Shown here in pieces: positions 53,104-61,775 of a stretch of 64,000 nucleotides of DNA (the first letter of the stretch is position 1; each line of letters starts with the position of its first letter). The translations under genes and the position numbers were made by a program. The stretch comes from Trinickia diaoshuihuensis (GTDB lineage Bacteria; Pseudomonadota; Gammaproteobacteria; Burkholderiales; Burkholderiaceae): the NCBI RefSeq assembly GCF_003390925.1, contig NZ_QUBS01000087.1, positions 248,001 through 312,000 of the forward strand. The letters are read 5' to 3'. The notes beneath the pieces are model-generated. The model worked only from the letters and a program-made list of their open reading frames with translations, made no database searches and was not told the origin of the DNA.

Positions 53104-53907
53104 TCATGCCGCCGCGAGCCAGGCGATGTGCCGGGTTGCGTCGTCTCGTGGCGCGCGCTCGTCGAGCGGAAATTCGATCGCTCGGGGCGCGCTGCGTGGG
53201 AGGGTATCGAAAATGGCTCGGATGGCCGGATCGTCGGACTGGAGCGCCACCGGAAAACGCCTCGCGCCCTCTCCTTCGGACGACTTGCAATGAACATACT
53301 CGACGTACGGCGCCAGGGCGCGGGCTGCATCGAGCGGCGCTTGGCCGGCCCAATCCCAATTGCCGATATCGAACGTCATGCCGAGCACGCCTGCGGCGCC
53401 CTCGCGCTCCAACGCCGCGAATAGCGCGACGAACCGTGCGATCTCTCCGTCGCGCGCGTTCTGGCCGTTCTCGACGACGAGTCGCGCGCGGCGCCCTGCA
53501 GCTAGGCGGGCAATTCTCGCGCCGTCCGCCTCACCCGAAAATCCACCCAACTGCAACTTCACCCAGCGCGCACCGAGGGCGTCCGCCTCCGCGTACGCGG
53601 AGGCCAGCGCCGGGGCGTCCAATGCACCGTCGTCGCGATAGAGCGTGGCCGGCGTCGAATACACGGACCACAAACCGCGCTCGGCAATCGCGGCCCCGAG
53701 CGCACTGAGCGCCTCGAACGACGCCTCGGCTTCATGGGCGAACAGCTCGCGCCGTACTTCGTATCCGCTCGCGCCGGCAAGCTCGACGGTATCGACCCAT
53801 GCCTCGTGCCCCGTGCGTCGCACTGCCTGCGGACCGAAGGCGCTCGCGACGACGGCGATCTGAACGGCATCGGGCCCGCAATGCGTCGCTGGTGCTTTCG
53901 AGATCAT
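53104..53907 (-). CDS. kguE: KguE, TIM-barrel sugar isomerase/epimerase-like protein
   Basis: A 267-residue xylose isomerase-like TIM barrel: VELAGASGYEVRRELFAHE, LVVENGQNARDGE, MTFDIGNWDWAGQAPLDA and YVEYVHCKSSEG, in which the Glu, Asp and His are likely metal ligands. KguE occurs in Pseudomonas kgu operons but its reaction is undefined. The start at 53907 lies one base from the PtxS operator and has no Shine-Dalgarno; the frame stays open to 54015, so an upstream start is possible. Confidence 0.82.
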   Translation of the reverse strand: MISKAPATHCGPDAVQIAVVASAFGPQAVRRTGHEAWVDTVELAGASGYEVRRELFAHEAEASFEALSALGAAIAERGLWSVYSTPATLYRDDGALDAPALASAYAEADALGARWVKLQLGGFSGEADGARIARLAAGRRARLVVENGQNARDGEIARFVALFAALEREGAAGVLGMTFDIGNWDWAGQAPLDAARALAPYVEYVHCKSSEGEGARRFPVALQSDDPAIRAIFDTLPRSAPRAIEFPLDERAPRDDATRHIAWLAAA

Positions 53908-53908
53908 A

Positions 53909-53922
53909 TGGAACCGGTTCCA
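53909..53922. promoter_or_regulatory. PtxS operator
   Basis: Perfect 14-bp palindrome TGGAACCGGTTCCA directly upstream of kguE. It differs from the Pseudomonas PtxS operator TGAAACCGGTTTCA at two symmetric positions only. A repressor here would block kguEKTD until 2-ketogluconate is present. Confidence 0.8.
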
Positions 53923-54024
53923 GTTTTTCGGGAAAAAAATCGAGCAGCGGCTCGACCGTTTTAATATTGCCCTTCCGATCCGTTGGCGCGCCATCGTGGT
54001 AATCCCTACGCGCACCGGGCCGCG

Positions 54025-54933
54025 TCATTCCGACGAGACGATTTGGGATCCCAAGCACAGCGCCAAGAAGCCGGCCGCCACGCGCGAGGGCGCCGCTTCA
54101 TGCGGAATCAGGATAGAAAAGTTGCGCGTGAGCGGATGAGGTTCGATGGACAACTGCACGAGCGCGCCGTCCTCGTGACGCATGGACATCGCGGAAACGA
54201 ATCCCACGCCCATCCCGGCGCGCACGGCTTCCTTCACTCCCTCGACACCCGCGACGTTCAGCGCGACTTGCATGGCGACGCCAGCCGCTTCGAACGAGTG
54301 CTCGACGACTTGCCGCACGCCCGAGCCCTCTTCGCGCATGACGAGCGGGTAGTTTGCGACATCCGCCAACGCGGGACTTACGCCGTATTCGACAGCACGT
54401 TGCGCCAGCGCATGAGCGTGCGGCACGATCGCCACGACCGTGTCCTCGCGCCACATCCTGACGCCCGTGCCTTCCGGTAGATGAGAGCCGACCGGGCCCT
54501 CGATCATGGCGATGTCGAGCGCGCCGAGCGCGGCAACGATATCGCCCGTATTGCCGCCGACGGTTTGGATTTCGACATCGGGATACCGGCGCTGAAAGTC
54601 GGCAATCAGATAGGGCAGCAAATAGCTCGCGATCGTCGTACTCGCCCCAATGCGCAAGGTGCCGCGCGCCACGCCGCGCAATGCGTCGCGATAGGCCTGC
54701 GCCTGACGGAACGAATCGCGCACCTTGAGGGCGTACTCGGCCAGTTGCGCGCCGCTCGGCGTCAGCCGAACACCCCGCCCCTCGCGCCGGTAGAGCGGCT
54801 CGCCGAACTCTTCCTGCAATTGGCGCAATTGCCCCGAGACGGCCGGTTGCGACAAATGCAGAGCCTCGGCCGCTCGACTGATGTTCAAGCGCTCGGCGAC
54901 GGCCGCGAAAGTTATCAGTTGTTCGGGGGTCAT
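54025..54933 (-). CDS. LysR family transcriptional regulator (CysL/YeiE-like)
   Basis: A 302-residue LysR regulator: N-terminal helix-turn-helix TPEQLITFAAVAERLNISRAAEALHLSQPAVSGQLRQLQEEFG and a two-lobed effector domain (GTLRIGASTTIASYLLPYLIADFQRRYPDVEI). It is divergent from a YeiH family gene with a perfect palindrome in the shared control region. LysR regulators of the YeiE/CysL type with yeiH respond to sulfite in Enterobacteria; by analogy sulfur-compound control is likely but not shown. Confidence 0.9.
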   Translation of the reverse strand: MTPEQLITFAAVAERLNISRAAEALHLSQPAVSGQLRQLQEEFGEPLYRREGRGVRLTPSGAQLAEYALKVRDSFRQAQAYRDALRGVARGTLRIGASTTIASYLLPYLIADFQRRYPDVEIQTVGGNTGDIVAALGALDIAMIEGPVGSHLPEGTGVRMWREDTVVAIVPHAHALAQRAVEYGVSPALADVANYPLVMREEGSGVRQVVEHSFEAAGVAMQVALNVAGVEGVKEAVRAGMGVGFVSAMSMRHEDGALVQLSIEPHPLTRNFSILIPHEAAPSRVAAGFLALCLGSQIVSSE

Positions 54934-54940
54934 GAAAGAG

Positions 54941-54963
54941 AAATATCGGCTAGTCCGATATTT
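54941..54963. promoter_or_regulatory. perfect palindrome between LysR and yeiH
   Basis: AAATATCGG-CTAGT-CCGATATTT, a perfect 9-bp inverted repeat with a five-base centre, containing the T-N11-A form of LysR sites, next to the regulator start. A second palindrome ATAAGCTTAT lies at 54987-54996 and may be the activation site. Confidence 0.6.
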
Positions 54964-55047
54964 TACCTCACAAATGACGATTTTTCATAAGCTTATAAGC
55001 AGAATAGGATTGGATCGTCAAAACCCAGCCCATGAAGAGGCGCTCCC

Positions 55048-56124
55048 ATGTCCCACTCGCCCGCTCTGCCCCATTCCTCGCCCGTTCCGTCGTACGGTCA
55101 GCTCAACGGCATTTTGTTCGTCGCGTTATTCGCGGCGGCCGTGATTCGCTTGGCGGCGCTGCCCGTCATCGCGGGCTTGGGCGTGAGTCCGCTCATCGTC
55201 GGTATCGTCGGCGGCGCGATCTACGGCAATACGCTGCGCGCGGGGATGCCCGCGCACTGGGCGGCCGGCGTCAACTTCTCGGCGCGCAAGCTGCTGCGTA
55301 TCGCCGTGGCGTTCTTTGGGCTGCGCGTCAGTCTGCAAGAGATCGCGCAAGTCGGCCTGCCCGGGTTGACCGAGTCCGTGCTGATCGTCGTCAGCACGCT
55401 GCTATTCGGCACCTGGCTCGGCATGAAGCTGATGAAGCTCGATCGCGATACGGCGATTCTGAACGCGGCCGGCAGCGCGATCTGCGGCGCGGCTGCAGTG
55501 CTCGCCTTCGAATCGACGCTGCAGTCCAAACCCGAAAAGAGCGCCGTGGCCGTCGGCAGCGTCGTGCTGTTCGGTACCTTGTCGATGTTCCTGTATCCGT
55601 TGATGTATCGCGCCGGCTGGCTCCATCTCGACACGCTCGGCGTCGGTCTGTTCTTCGGCGGTACGATTCACGAAGTCGCGCAAGTCGTCGGCGCGGCCAG
55701 TAACGTCAGCCCCGAAGCCACACATATCGCCACGATCGTGAAAATGACGCGCGTGATGCTGCTCGTGCCGGTATTGCTCTTGCTCGGTGTTTGGCTCGCG
55801 CGCTCGCCCCGGTCCGATGCCTGCGCCGCGCCGGGCCGTGCGAACGCTCCTCGCAAGGTCGCGGTACCGTGGTTCGCGCTCGGGTTTCTCGCCTGCGTGA
55901 TCGTCAATTCGTTGCATGTGCTTCCGGCACCGGCTACGCAAACGGTCAATGCGCTCGATACGTTCGCGCTCACCATGGCGATGACGGCGCTCGGCATCGA
56001 GACGCACGTGTCGCAGGTACGCAAGGCCGGACCGCGTGCGCTGGCAACGGGGTTCATTCTCTATGTTTGGCTGATCGCCGGCGGCTTGGCTATTACTTGG
56101 GGCGTTCAGCGCGTATTCGCCTGA
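55048..56124 (+). CDS. YeiH family putative sulfate/sulfite exporter
   Basis: A 358-residue membrane protein of the PSE family (PF03601) with about ten helices; SPLIVGIVGGAIYGNTL and FFGLRVSLQEIAQVGLPG early, then AAGSAICGAAAVLAFE and GGTIHEVAQVVGAASNVSP, typical of YeiH. Family members are linked to export of sulfite or related oxyanions released in degradation of organosulfonates such as taurine. It is divergent from the LysR gene that should control it. Confidence 0.88.
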   Translation: MSHSPALPHSSPVPSYGQLNGILFVALFAAAVIRLAALPVIAGLGVSPLIVGIVGGAIYGNTLRAGMPAHWAAGVNFSARKLLRIAVAFFGLRVSLQEIAQVGLPGLTESVLIVVSTLLFGTWLGMKLMKLDRDTAILNAAGSAICGAAAVLAFESTLQSKPEKSAVAVGSVVLFGTLSMFLYPLMYRAGWLHLDTLGVGLFFGGTIHEVAQVVGAASNVSPEATHIATIVKMTRVMLLVPVLLLLGVWLARSPRSDACAAPGRANAPRKVAVPWFALGFLACVIVNSLHVLPAPATQTVNALDTFALTMAMTALGIETHVSQVRKAGPRALATGFILYVWLIAGGLAITWGVQRVFA

Positions 56125-56137
56125 CTGGGAGAGGCAA

Positions 56138-56872
56138 ATGCCATACGAACTCTATTATTGGAACGGATTGCAAGGCCGCGGCGAATTCGTGCGGCTCGCA
56201 TTGGAAGAAGCCCGCGCGCCTTACGTCGATATCGTGCGCGGCAGCGAGGAGCAAGGCCAAGGCGACGCGGCGATGATGGCGCTGCTCGGCAGCAAGACGG
56301 AACCGTTCATTCCGTTCGCGCCGCCATTCCTGAGGGACGGCGATCTGATCGTGTCGCAGACGGCCAATATCCTGCTCTACCTGGGCCCCAAGCTCGGCCT
56401 CGCGCCCGAGACGGACCTGCGCTACGTCGTGCATGGCCTGCAATTGACGATCGCCGACATGGTGACCGAAGTTCACGACACCCATCATCCGATCGCCAGC
56501 GGGCAGTATTACGAGGACCAAAAGGCAGCCGCCAAAGCGCGCGCAGCCGACTTCCTCGCGCATCGGCTGCCCAAGTTCATGCACTACTTCGAGCGCGTCC
56601 TCGCTCAAAATCCGGACGGGCCGCACCATCTGGTCGGCGACCGATTGACCTACGTCGACCTATCGATGTTTCAGTTGATCGAGGGCCTGCATTACGCCTT
56701 TCCACGCGCCACCGCCCGCTTCGCGACGCATTATCCGCGTCTCGCCGCGTTGCACGCGGCTGTCGCCGCGCGCCCGAATATCGCAGCGTATCTGGCCTCG
56801 GAGCGACGCTTGCCGTTCAATGAAACGGGCATCTTCCGGCATTACCCGGAATTGGATGGCGCGGCGCATTGA
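56138..56872 (+). CDS. glutathione S-transferase family protein
   Basis: A 244-residue GST. The thioredoxin-like N-terminal part starts YELYYWNGLQGRGEFVRLALEEA, with Tyr and Arg in glutathione-site positions, and SQTANILLYLGPKLGL holds the gamma-Glu-binding Gln-Thr. The helical C-terminal part has LTYVDLSMFQLIEGLHYAFP with the structural N-capping Asp. The layout resembles sigma/alpha-type enzymes. It begins 13 bases after the YeiH stop, so the two are likely co-transcribed, perhaps for handling electrophiles or sulfur compounds. Confidence 0.88.
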   Translation: MPYELYYWNGLQGRGEFVRLALEEARAPYVDIVRGSEEQGQGDAAMMALLGSKTEPFIPFAPPFLRDGDLIVSQTANILLYLGPKLGLAPETDLRYVVHGLQLTIADMVTEVHDTHHPIASGQYYEDQKAAAKARAADFLAHRLPKFMHYFERVLAQNPDGPHHLVGDRLTYVDLSMFQLIEGLHYAFPRATARFATHYPRLAALHAAVAARPNIAAYLASERRLPFNETGIFRHYPELDGAAH

Positions 56873-56988
56873 ACGATGCGTGAAACGCCTGCCGCGCCGA
56901 CGAATGGGGATCGGACGGGGGCGAGCCCCGCCGATGCTATGCTTGCGCTCGCGCTGATTTCCTCGAACCCCGAGCCGACGCTTTCTCC

Positions 56989-58722
56989 GTGCTTTCATTC
57001 CTGCTTCGACTGCGCGCCCGCGCGCAATCCCTGTTTCGTTTGTCCGAGGCCCATACGATGCTCGTTTGGGCCGTCGTCGTCGGCGTACTCGGCGCGTTCG
57101 CGACGGTCGCGTTTCGGCATGCCATCGACGTATTTCAATGGGCGCTATCCGGACGCAGCGGCAGCTTCGTCGCCATGGCGCACGCGCTGCCTTCGTCGAT
57201 CCGGTGGTGGCTGCCGGCCGCCGGCGGGCTCGTAGCGGGGTTCTTCCTGATCGTCGCGCGCCGCAGCGCGGTACCGCAAGCCCATTCGGATTACATGGAG
57301 GCCATTACGATCGGCGATGGCGTCGTGCCCGTTTGGCACAGCATCTGGCGCAGCGTCTCGTCGCTTTTCACGATCGGTTTCGGCGGCTCGATCGGCCGTG
57401 AAGGTCCGATGGTGCAATTGGCCGCGCTAGCCGGCTCTATCGTTGGACGCTGGGTCCACTTCGACCCGCCTCGTTTGCGCCTGCTCGTCGCCTGCGGCGC
57501 GGCCGCGGGCATCACGTCGGCCTACAGCGCGCCGATTGCCGGCGCGTTTTTCGTCACCGAGATCGTGTTCGGATCGATCGCGATGGAAAACTTCGGACCG
57601 ATGCTCGTTTCGTCTGTGGTCGCCAACATCGTCATGCGCGAGTTCTCCGGCTATAAGCCGCCGTACGAGATGCCCGTGTTCCCGGCCATCGCGGGTCCCG
57701 AAGTACTGCTTTTCGTTGCGCTCGGCCTGCTATGCGGCGCCGTGGCCCCGCAATTTTTGCATCTCATCGAGTTGTCCCGCGCGTACTTCCGGCGTTTGCC
57801 CGTGCCGCTGCCTTTGCGCCTTGCGCTCGGGGGCGTCGTCGTCGGCATCGTTTCCGTCTGGGTGCCCGAGGTCTGGGGCAACGGCTATAGCGTCGTCAAC
57901 TCGATTCTGCATTCGCCCTGGACGTGGAGCGCGCTGCTCGTGGTATTGGGCTGCAAGATCGTCGCGACCGCGGCGACCGTCGGCTCCGGCGCCGTCGGCG
58001 GGGTGTTTACCCCCACGCTGTTCGTCGGCGCGACGCTCGGCTCGCTCTTCGGCCTCGCCGTTCACGGCTGGTGGCCGCACGGCACCTCCGGTGCGTTCGC
58101 CTATGCGATGGTCGGCATGGGTGCGTTTCTCGCGGGCGCTACGCAAGCCCCGCTGATGGCGATCCTCATGATCTTCGAGATGACGCTCAGCTACCAGGTG
58201 GTCCTGCCGCTGATGCTTTCGTGCGTCGTCGCCTATTTCGTCGCGCGCGCGATCAATAAAACGTCGATGTACGAGGTGACGCTGCGCCGCCACGCGGAGG
58301 AGCAGGAACGCACAAGGTTGCGCGGCAGCCAAGTGCGCGAACTCGTCAAGAGCGCGGATACCGTCGTTCGCCTCGATGCGTCGGTGCAGGAGATGGCGCG
58401 CGTCTTCCTCGAATATCCCGTCAAGTATTTGTACGTGATCGACGAGGCCGGACTCTTTCGCGGCGTGGTCGCACTCAAGGACATCACGTCCGACCTGCTT
58501 GAAAAACGCGACACCGCGTCGCGCACCGCGGCCGATTACCTCCAGCCCGAGTTCGCGGTGCTGACGCCCGATATGCCGATCGGCATCGCGTTGCAGCATT
58601 TCCTCGCCTTTCAGGGCGAGCGTTTGCCTGTCGTCGCCTGCGCGGCCACACCCACGCTGGTCGGCGCCGTCTACAAGACGACGCTGCTCGATGCCTACCG
58701 TCGGATGAATCCCGCTATCTGA
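56989..58722 (+). CDS. ClC chloride channel/transporter with CBS pair
   Basis: A 577-residue ClC protein: about 18 hydrophobic segments in residues 20-425, with the selectivity-filter loop GFGGSIGREGPMVQLAALAG (gating Glu in GREGP) and the second loop GSGAVGGVFTPTLFVGATLG. Residues 440-577 form two CBS domains that bind nucleotides in the cytosol. The start is GTG with no strong ribosome binding site. It probably moves chloride, or exchanges Cl- and H+, across the inner membrane in acid or volume stress. Confidence 0.93.
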   Translation: MLSFLLRLRARAQSLFRLSEAHTMLVWAVVVGVLGAFATVAFRHAIDVFQWALSGRSGSFVAMAHALPSSIRWWLPAAGGLVAGFFLIVARRSAVPQAHSDYMEAITIGDGVVPVWHSIWRSVSSLFTIGFGGSIGREGPMVQLAALAGSIVGRWVHFDPPRLRLLVACGAAAGITSAYSAPIAGAFFVTEIVFGSIAMENFGPMLVSSVVANIVMREFSGYKPPYEMPVFPAIAGPEVLLFVALGLLCGAVAPQFLHLIELSRAYFRRLPVPLPLRLALGGVVVGIVSVWVPEVWGNGYSVVNSILHSPWTWSALLVVLGCKIVATAATVGSGAVGGVFTPTLFVGATLGSLFGLAVHGWWPHGTSGAFAYAMVGMGAFLAGATQAPLMAILMIFEMTLSYQVVLPLMLSCVVAYFVARAINKTSMYEVTLRRHAEEQERTRLRGSQVRELVKSADTVVRLDASVQEMARVFLEYPVKYLYVIDEAGLFRGVVALKDITSDLLEKRDTASRTAADYLQPEFAVLTPDMPIGIALQHFLAFQGERLPVVACAATPTLVGAVYKTTLLDAYRRMNPAI

Positions 58723-58874
58723 CGCGCGCGTGGGGGCTGGGCGACCGGTTTTCGCCGCCATGGCAAAGCGCCGCATATTTTCTACAATGAAAAGCAGGCC
58801 GCCGAGCCCGCCGCGCGCCGCCTCCCGGCGCGTCCAGCGCAGCCCTTTCGATCGCTAGCCGATCAGGAGCGAAG

Positions 58875-60212
58875 ATGAGTGAACCGTCCCTCGACGCCGT
58901 GCGTCGTGATCACGCGGGTTGGATTTTCGTGCATATCGAAGGCGAACCGTACGATCGCGGCGAGCAGCACGGTCAGTTGCTCGCCACCGAAATCAAGAAT
59001 GCGATCCGAACCGCGAAGTATCTGGCGAGTTGGGAGACCGGGGAGGATTTCGAGACTTTCACGAAGGCGGCCGTGTCGCAATTCGGGTCGAAGCTCGACA
59101 CGGAGTTCGCCGACGAGATCCAAGGCATAGCCGACGGCGCCAAGCTGCGCTTCGACGAAGTGCTTGCTTGGAACGGCTATATGGATTTGCTGCAAAGCTG
59201 GTGGCCGGCGCAACTCGCGCAGCGCCAATCCCAACTCGGCGCTAAGCCCGCCATCAGCCGACGCGGGCATCATTGCAGCGCCTTTATCGCGACGGGCAGC
59301 GCAACGCGCGACGGCCACATCGTCATGGCGCACAACTCGTGGGACCGCTACGCCGCCGGCGATGCATTCAACGTGGTGTTCGATATCGTGCCCGATTCCG
59401 GCAATCGAATCCTGATGCAGGGTCTACCGGGCTGTATTTCGAGCTTGACCGATTTTTGGCTAACCTCGGCCGGCCTCATGGTCACCGAGACGACGGTCTC
59501 GAACTTCGCGGGCTACAACAGCGCGGGCGCCCCCGAGTTCTATCGCTCGCGCCGCGCCACGCAATACGCGAACAGCATCGGAGACTGGTGCGAAATGTTC
59601 GCGTTGTCGAATAACGGCGGCTACGCCAATAGCTGGCTCCTCGGCGATACGAAGACGGGCGAGATCGCGCGTTACGAACTCGGCCTCCATTATTCCGGGT
59701 TCGAGAGCACCAAGGACGGCTTCTACAGCGGCTATAACGCCGCCGCCGATCTGAAGATTCGCGACCAGGAATGCATCGATCCGGGCGAGAGCGACAGCGA
59801 CGCGCGCAGCAACGCCGCGCGACGGCTGCGATTCGCGCAACTCGCCGAGCTGCATCACGGCAAGATCGATCTCGAGTTGGCGAAACAGATGATCGCCGAC
59901 CATCACGACGTCTATCTGAAGCGCGACGACGCACCGTCTTCGCGCACCATTTGCGGGCATCTGGAGTTGGACGACACCCGTCCCGGCGCGGCCGACCAAG
60001 GCCCGTTCAATCCTTGGGGTGCGTGCGACGGCAAGGTGGTCGATAGCGACATGGCGCGCGATCTGGCGTTCTGGGCCCGGTGGGGCCACCCATGCGGCAA
60101 GCCGTTCGACGCTCAGGCGTTCATGAAGCGACATCCGCAATGGAATTGGTTGAACGGTTACATGCGCGACCGGCCCTCGTGGCCCTGGACGCGCTTTGAG
60201 GTGCTGCGTTAA
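58875..60212 (+). CDS. C45 family autoproteolytic acyltransferase/hydrolase (phospholipase B-like)
   Basis: A 445-residue Ntn-hydrolase-type protein. GEPYDRGEQHGQLLATEI is the conserved opening, and GHHCSAFIATGSATRDGHIVMAHNSWD contains Cys134, the likely residue exposed by self-cleavage, followed by the family's His/Asn segment. TRTICGHLE-like text and NPWGACDGKVVDSDMA lie late. Relatives include isopenicillin N acyltransferase and phospholipase B-like proteins. No signal peptide is evident, so it probably acts in the cytosol. AGGAG sits before the ATG. The substrate, an amide or lipid ester, is unknown. Confidence 0.87.
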   Translation: MSEPSLDAVRRDHAGWIFVHIEGEPYDRGEQHGQLLATEIKNAIRTAKYLASWETGEDFETFTKAAVSQFGSKLDTEFADEIQGIADGAKLRFDEVLAWNGYMDLLQSWWPAQLAQRQSQLGAKPAISRRGHHCSAFIATGSATRDGHIVMAHNSWDRYAAGDAFNVVFDIVPDSGNRILMQGLPGCISSLTDFWLTSAGLMVTETTVSNFAGYNSAGAPEFYRSRRATQYANSIGDWCEMFALSNNGGYANSWLLGDTKTGEIARYELGLHYSGFESTKDGFYSGYNAAADLKIRDQECIDPGESDSDARSNAARRLRFAQLAELHHGKIDLELAKQMIADHHDVYLKRDDAPSSRTICGHLELDDTRPGAADQGPFNPWGACDGKVVDSDMARDLAFWARWGHPCGKPFDAQAFMKRHPQWNWLNGYMRDRPSWPWTRFEVLR

Positions 60213-60338
60213 GGCCGCCATGGGTTGCGGCTTAGGCACGAGGCGTGCTCAGACGTGGGTCGGAAAGGCAAGAGACGTCGGACCCGATCGGCCGGTCCGG
60301 ACGCATCGACGCATGCCCTATCGAAAGGAGGTCGAGCG

Positions 60339-60602
60339 ATGAAAGTCTCGACACTGACAACTATGGCCCTACTCTCGGCTTCGTGCTTCGCGGCACCGAT
60401 ACATACCGGCAAATTCGACAGCGCCACGGCGCACGCCGCGTTGGCCGCGGCACGTGCCAACGCGGCGCCGGTCGCGCCGCCGGCCCCCGAGGTCACCACT
60501 GATCCAAGTGCCCTGCGCGGCCACTGGCGACGCATTGCGCTGCCCAAGCAGCACGAGTTGGCGAGCCGCTTCGCCGCGCACGAACGGCAGGCGCGCACGT
60601 GA
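60339..60602 (+). CDS. small exported hypothetical protein, 87 residues
   Basis: A short protein with a signal peptide (MKVSTLTTMALLSASCFAAP) and a polar Ala/Pro-rich mature part ending HELASRFAAHERQART. AAAGGAGG lies eight bases before the ATG, a very strong site, so it is surely translated. Its last codons overlap the start of the DUF2795 gene (GTGA). The Cys in the signal (SASC) could also serve as a lipobox. The family is not recognised. Confidence 0.65.
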   Translation: MKVSTLTTMALLSASCFAAPIHTGKFDSATAHAALAAARANAAPVAPPAPEVTTDPSALRGHWRRIALPKQHELASRFAAHERQART

Positions 60603-60904
60603 GCGCGCCCGGCAAGCAACGCCCGCAACGGGCGGACGACGCGGCGGCCGCGAGCGCCGATGGTGCCGTGACACCCGATATGTCGGCCGTCCCGGCGGAG
60701 ACGATCGACCTGCAGATCGCCGATGTCCTAGCCGCGGTTCGCTATCCGGCCAATAAAGACCGTATCGTCGACGCGGCACGCGAGGCCGGCGCGAGCAACG
60801 AGTTGCTCTCGATCCTGGACGGATTGCCCGAGCAAGATTATGCGGGCGTCGACGACGTGACGCGGCTGATCGGCAGCAACTACGGTCCGGGGCTCGGGCT
60901 ATAA
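60599..60904 (+). CDS. DUF2795 domain protein
   Basis: A 101-residue soluble protein. The first 40 residues are polar and probably disordered; the rest, LQIADVLAAVRYPANKDRIVDAAREAGASNELLSILDGLPEQDYAGVDDVTRLIG, is a DUF2795 helical domain. The start is GTG, overlapping the stop of the preceding secreted protein gene by four bases. DUF2795 proteins are widespread small helical proteins of unknown role. Coupled translation with an exported partner is unusual. Confidence 0.8.
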   Translation: MSAPGKQRPQRADDAAAASADGAVTPDMSAVPAETIDLQIADVLAAVRYPANKDRIVDAAREAGASNELLSILDGLPEQDYAGVDDVTRLIGSNYGPGLGL

Positions 60905-60965
60905 ACGGAGCACGGCCGGAGCACGGCGACCGGCCGCCCAGCCATAGGCGCCGGCCGTCGCGCGT

Positions 60966-61589
60966 TCAGCGCGTGCCCGTGCCGAATACGGCTTTGGCAA
61001 AAAAGCCGGCCAATACCGCTTCGGTCAAATCGTCCGTGATGTACTGCGGGTCGCACATTCGGAACGACTGCACGCCCTCGCACAAACCGATCAGACCTAG
61101 CGCCAGCACCTCCGCCGGCATCTGCAAGGCGGTGCCGACGCGCTCGGCGAACATCCGTGCATAGTCGGCGATGAATGCATGCTTCTCGCGCAAAAACGCA
61201 TTGAAGTGCGCTCGGAACTTCGCATCGCGTGACGCCAGCAGTTTCGCCTCGGCCCACAAGGGGAAGCAGCAGTCGTTCTCGCGAAAAAACTGGCTATAGA
61301 ACGCGAGCGCACGCGCCTCCATCTCCTCGCGCGTGCCGCCGTCCTGCAAAATCGAATGCAGGTCGATCTGCATCCGTTCATGGTCGCGACGCAACAGCTC
61401 CATGAGGAGCTCGGCCTTGCTTCGAAAGTTCGAGTAGAACGCGCCGCGCGTGTACCCGGCCGCTTCCGCGACGTCTTCGACGCTCGCGGCAACGAACCCT
61501 TTCTTCATAAAAATAGTCTGAGCAGCATCGAGTAGCCGCAGGCGCGTCTGCTCTTTACTCTCTTCACGGGTCAAGCGTTTGCGTTTCAT
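60966..61589 (-). CDS. TetR/AcrR family regulator
   Basis: A TetR-type repressor of 207 residues from this start: helix-turn-helix TRLRLLDAAQTIFMKKGFVAASVEDVAEAAGYTRGAFYSNFRSKAELL and a helical ligand domain like that of AcrR (C-terminal DUF family of efflux regulators). The frame runs up to ATG 61634; no Shine-Dalgarno decides among several Met codons. It is divergent from an RND pump operon and should repress it, with release by toxic compounds. Confidence 0.88.
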   Translation of the reverse strand: MKRKRLTREESKEQTRLRLLDAAQTIFMKKGFVAASVEDVAEAAGYTRGAFYSNFRSKAELLMELLRRDHERMQIDLHSILQDGGTREEMEARALAFYSQFFRENDCCFPLWAEAKLLASRDAKFRAHFNAFLREKHAFIADYARMFAERVGTALQMPAEVLALGLIGLCEGVQSFRMCDPQYITDDLTEAVLAGFFAKAVFGTGTR

Positions 61590-61638
61590 AACGCGCAGTT
61601 TAGCACCGTCGTTCATTTTCATCCGACTTTGCATCCAG

Positions 61639-61652
61639 ATACATACCTGTAT
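61639..61652. promoter_or_regulatory. candidate TetR operator for the RND operon
   Basis: Inverted repeat ATACA-TACC-TGTAT in an AT-rich patch between the divergent tetR and RND genes. Position and TACA/TGTA half-sites are like those of AcrR-type operators. If the regulator starts at 61634 this lies right at its start. Confidence 0.5.
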
Positions 61653-61775
61653 TAGAATCCGCCCCTGTAGTTTGAAACCGGGTCCGGCGGCGAGCGCTTG
61701 GCGCGCCCCGCGGCCCTTGCCTCGCGAGCCTCACGCGCTTGCTTGGTTCGCACACCTCTTTTGCGTGGGGTCATC

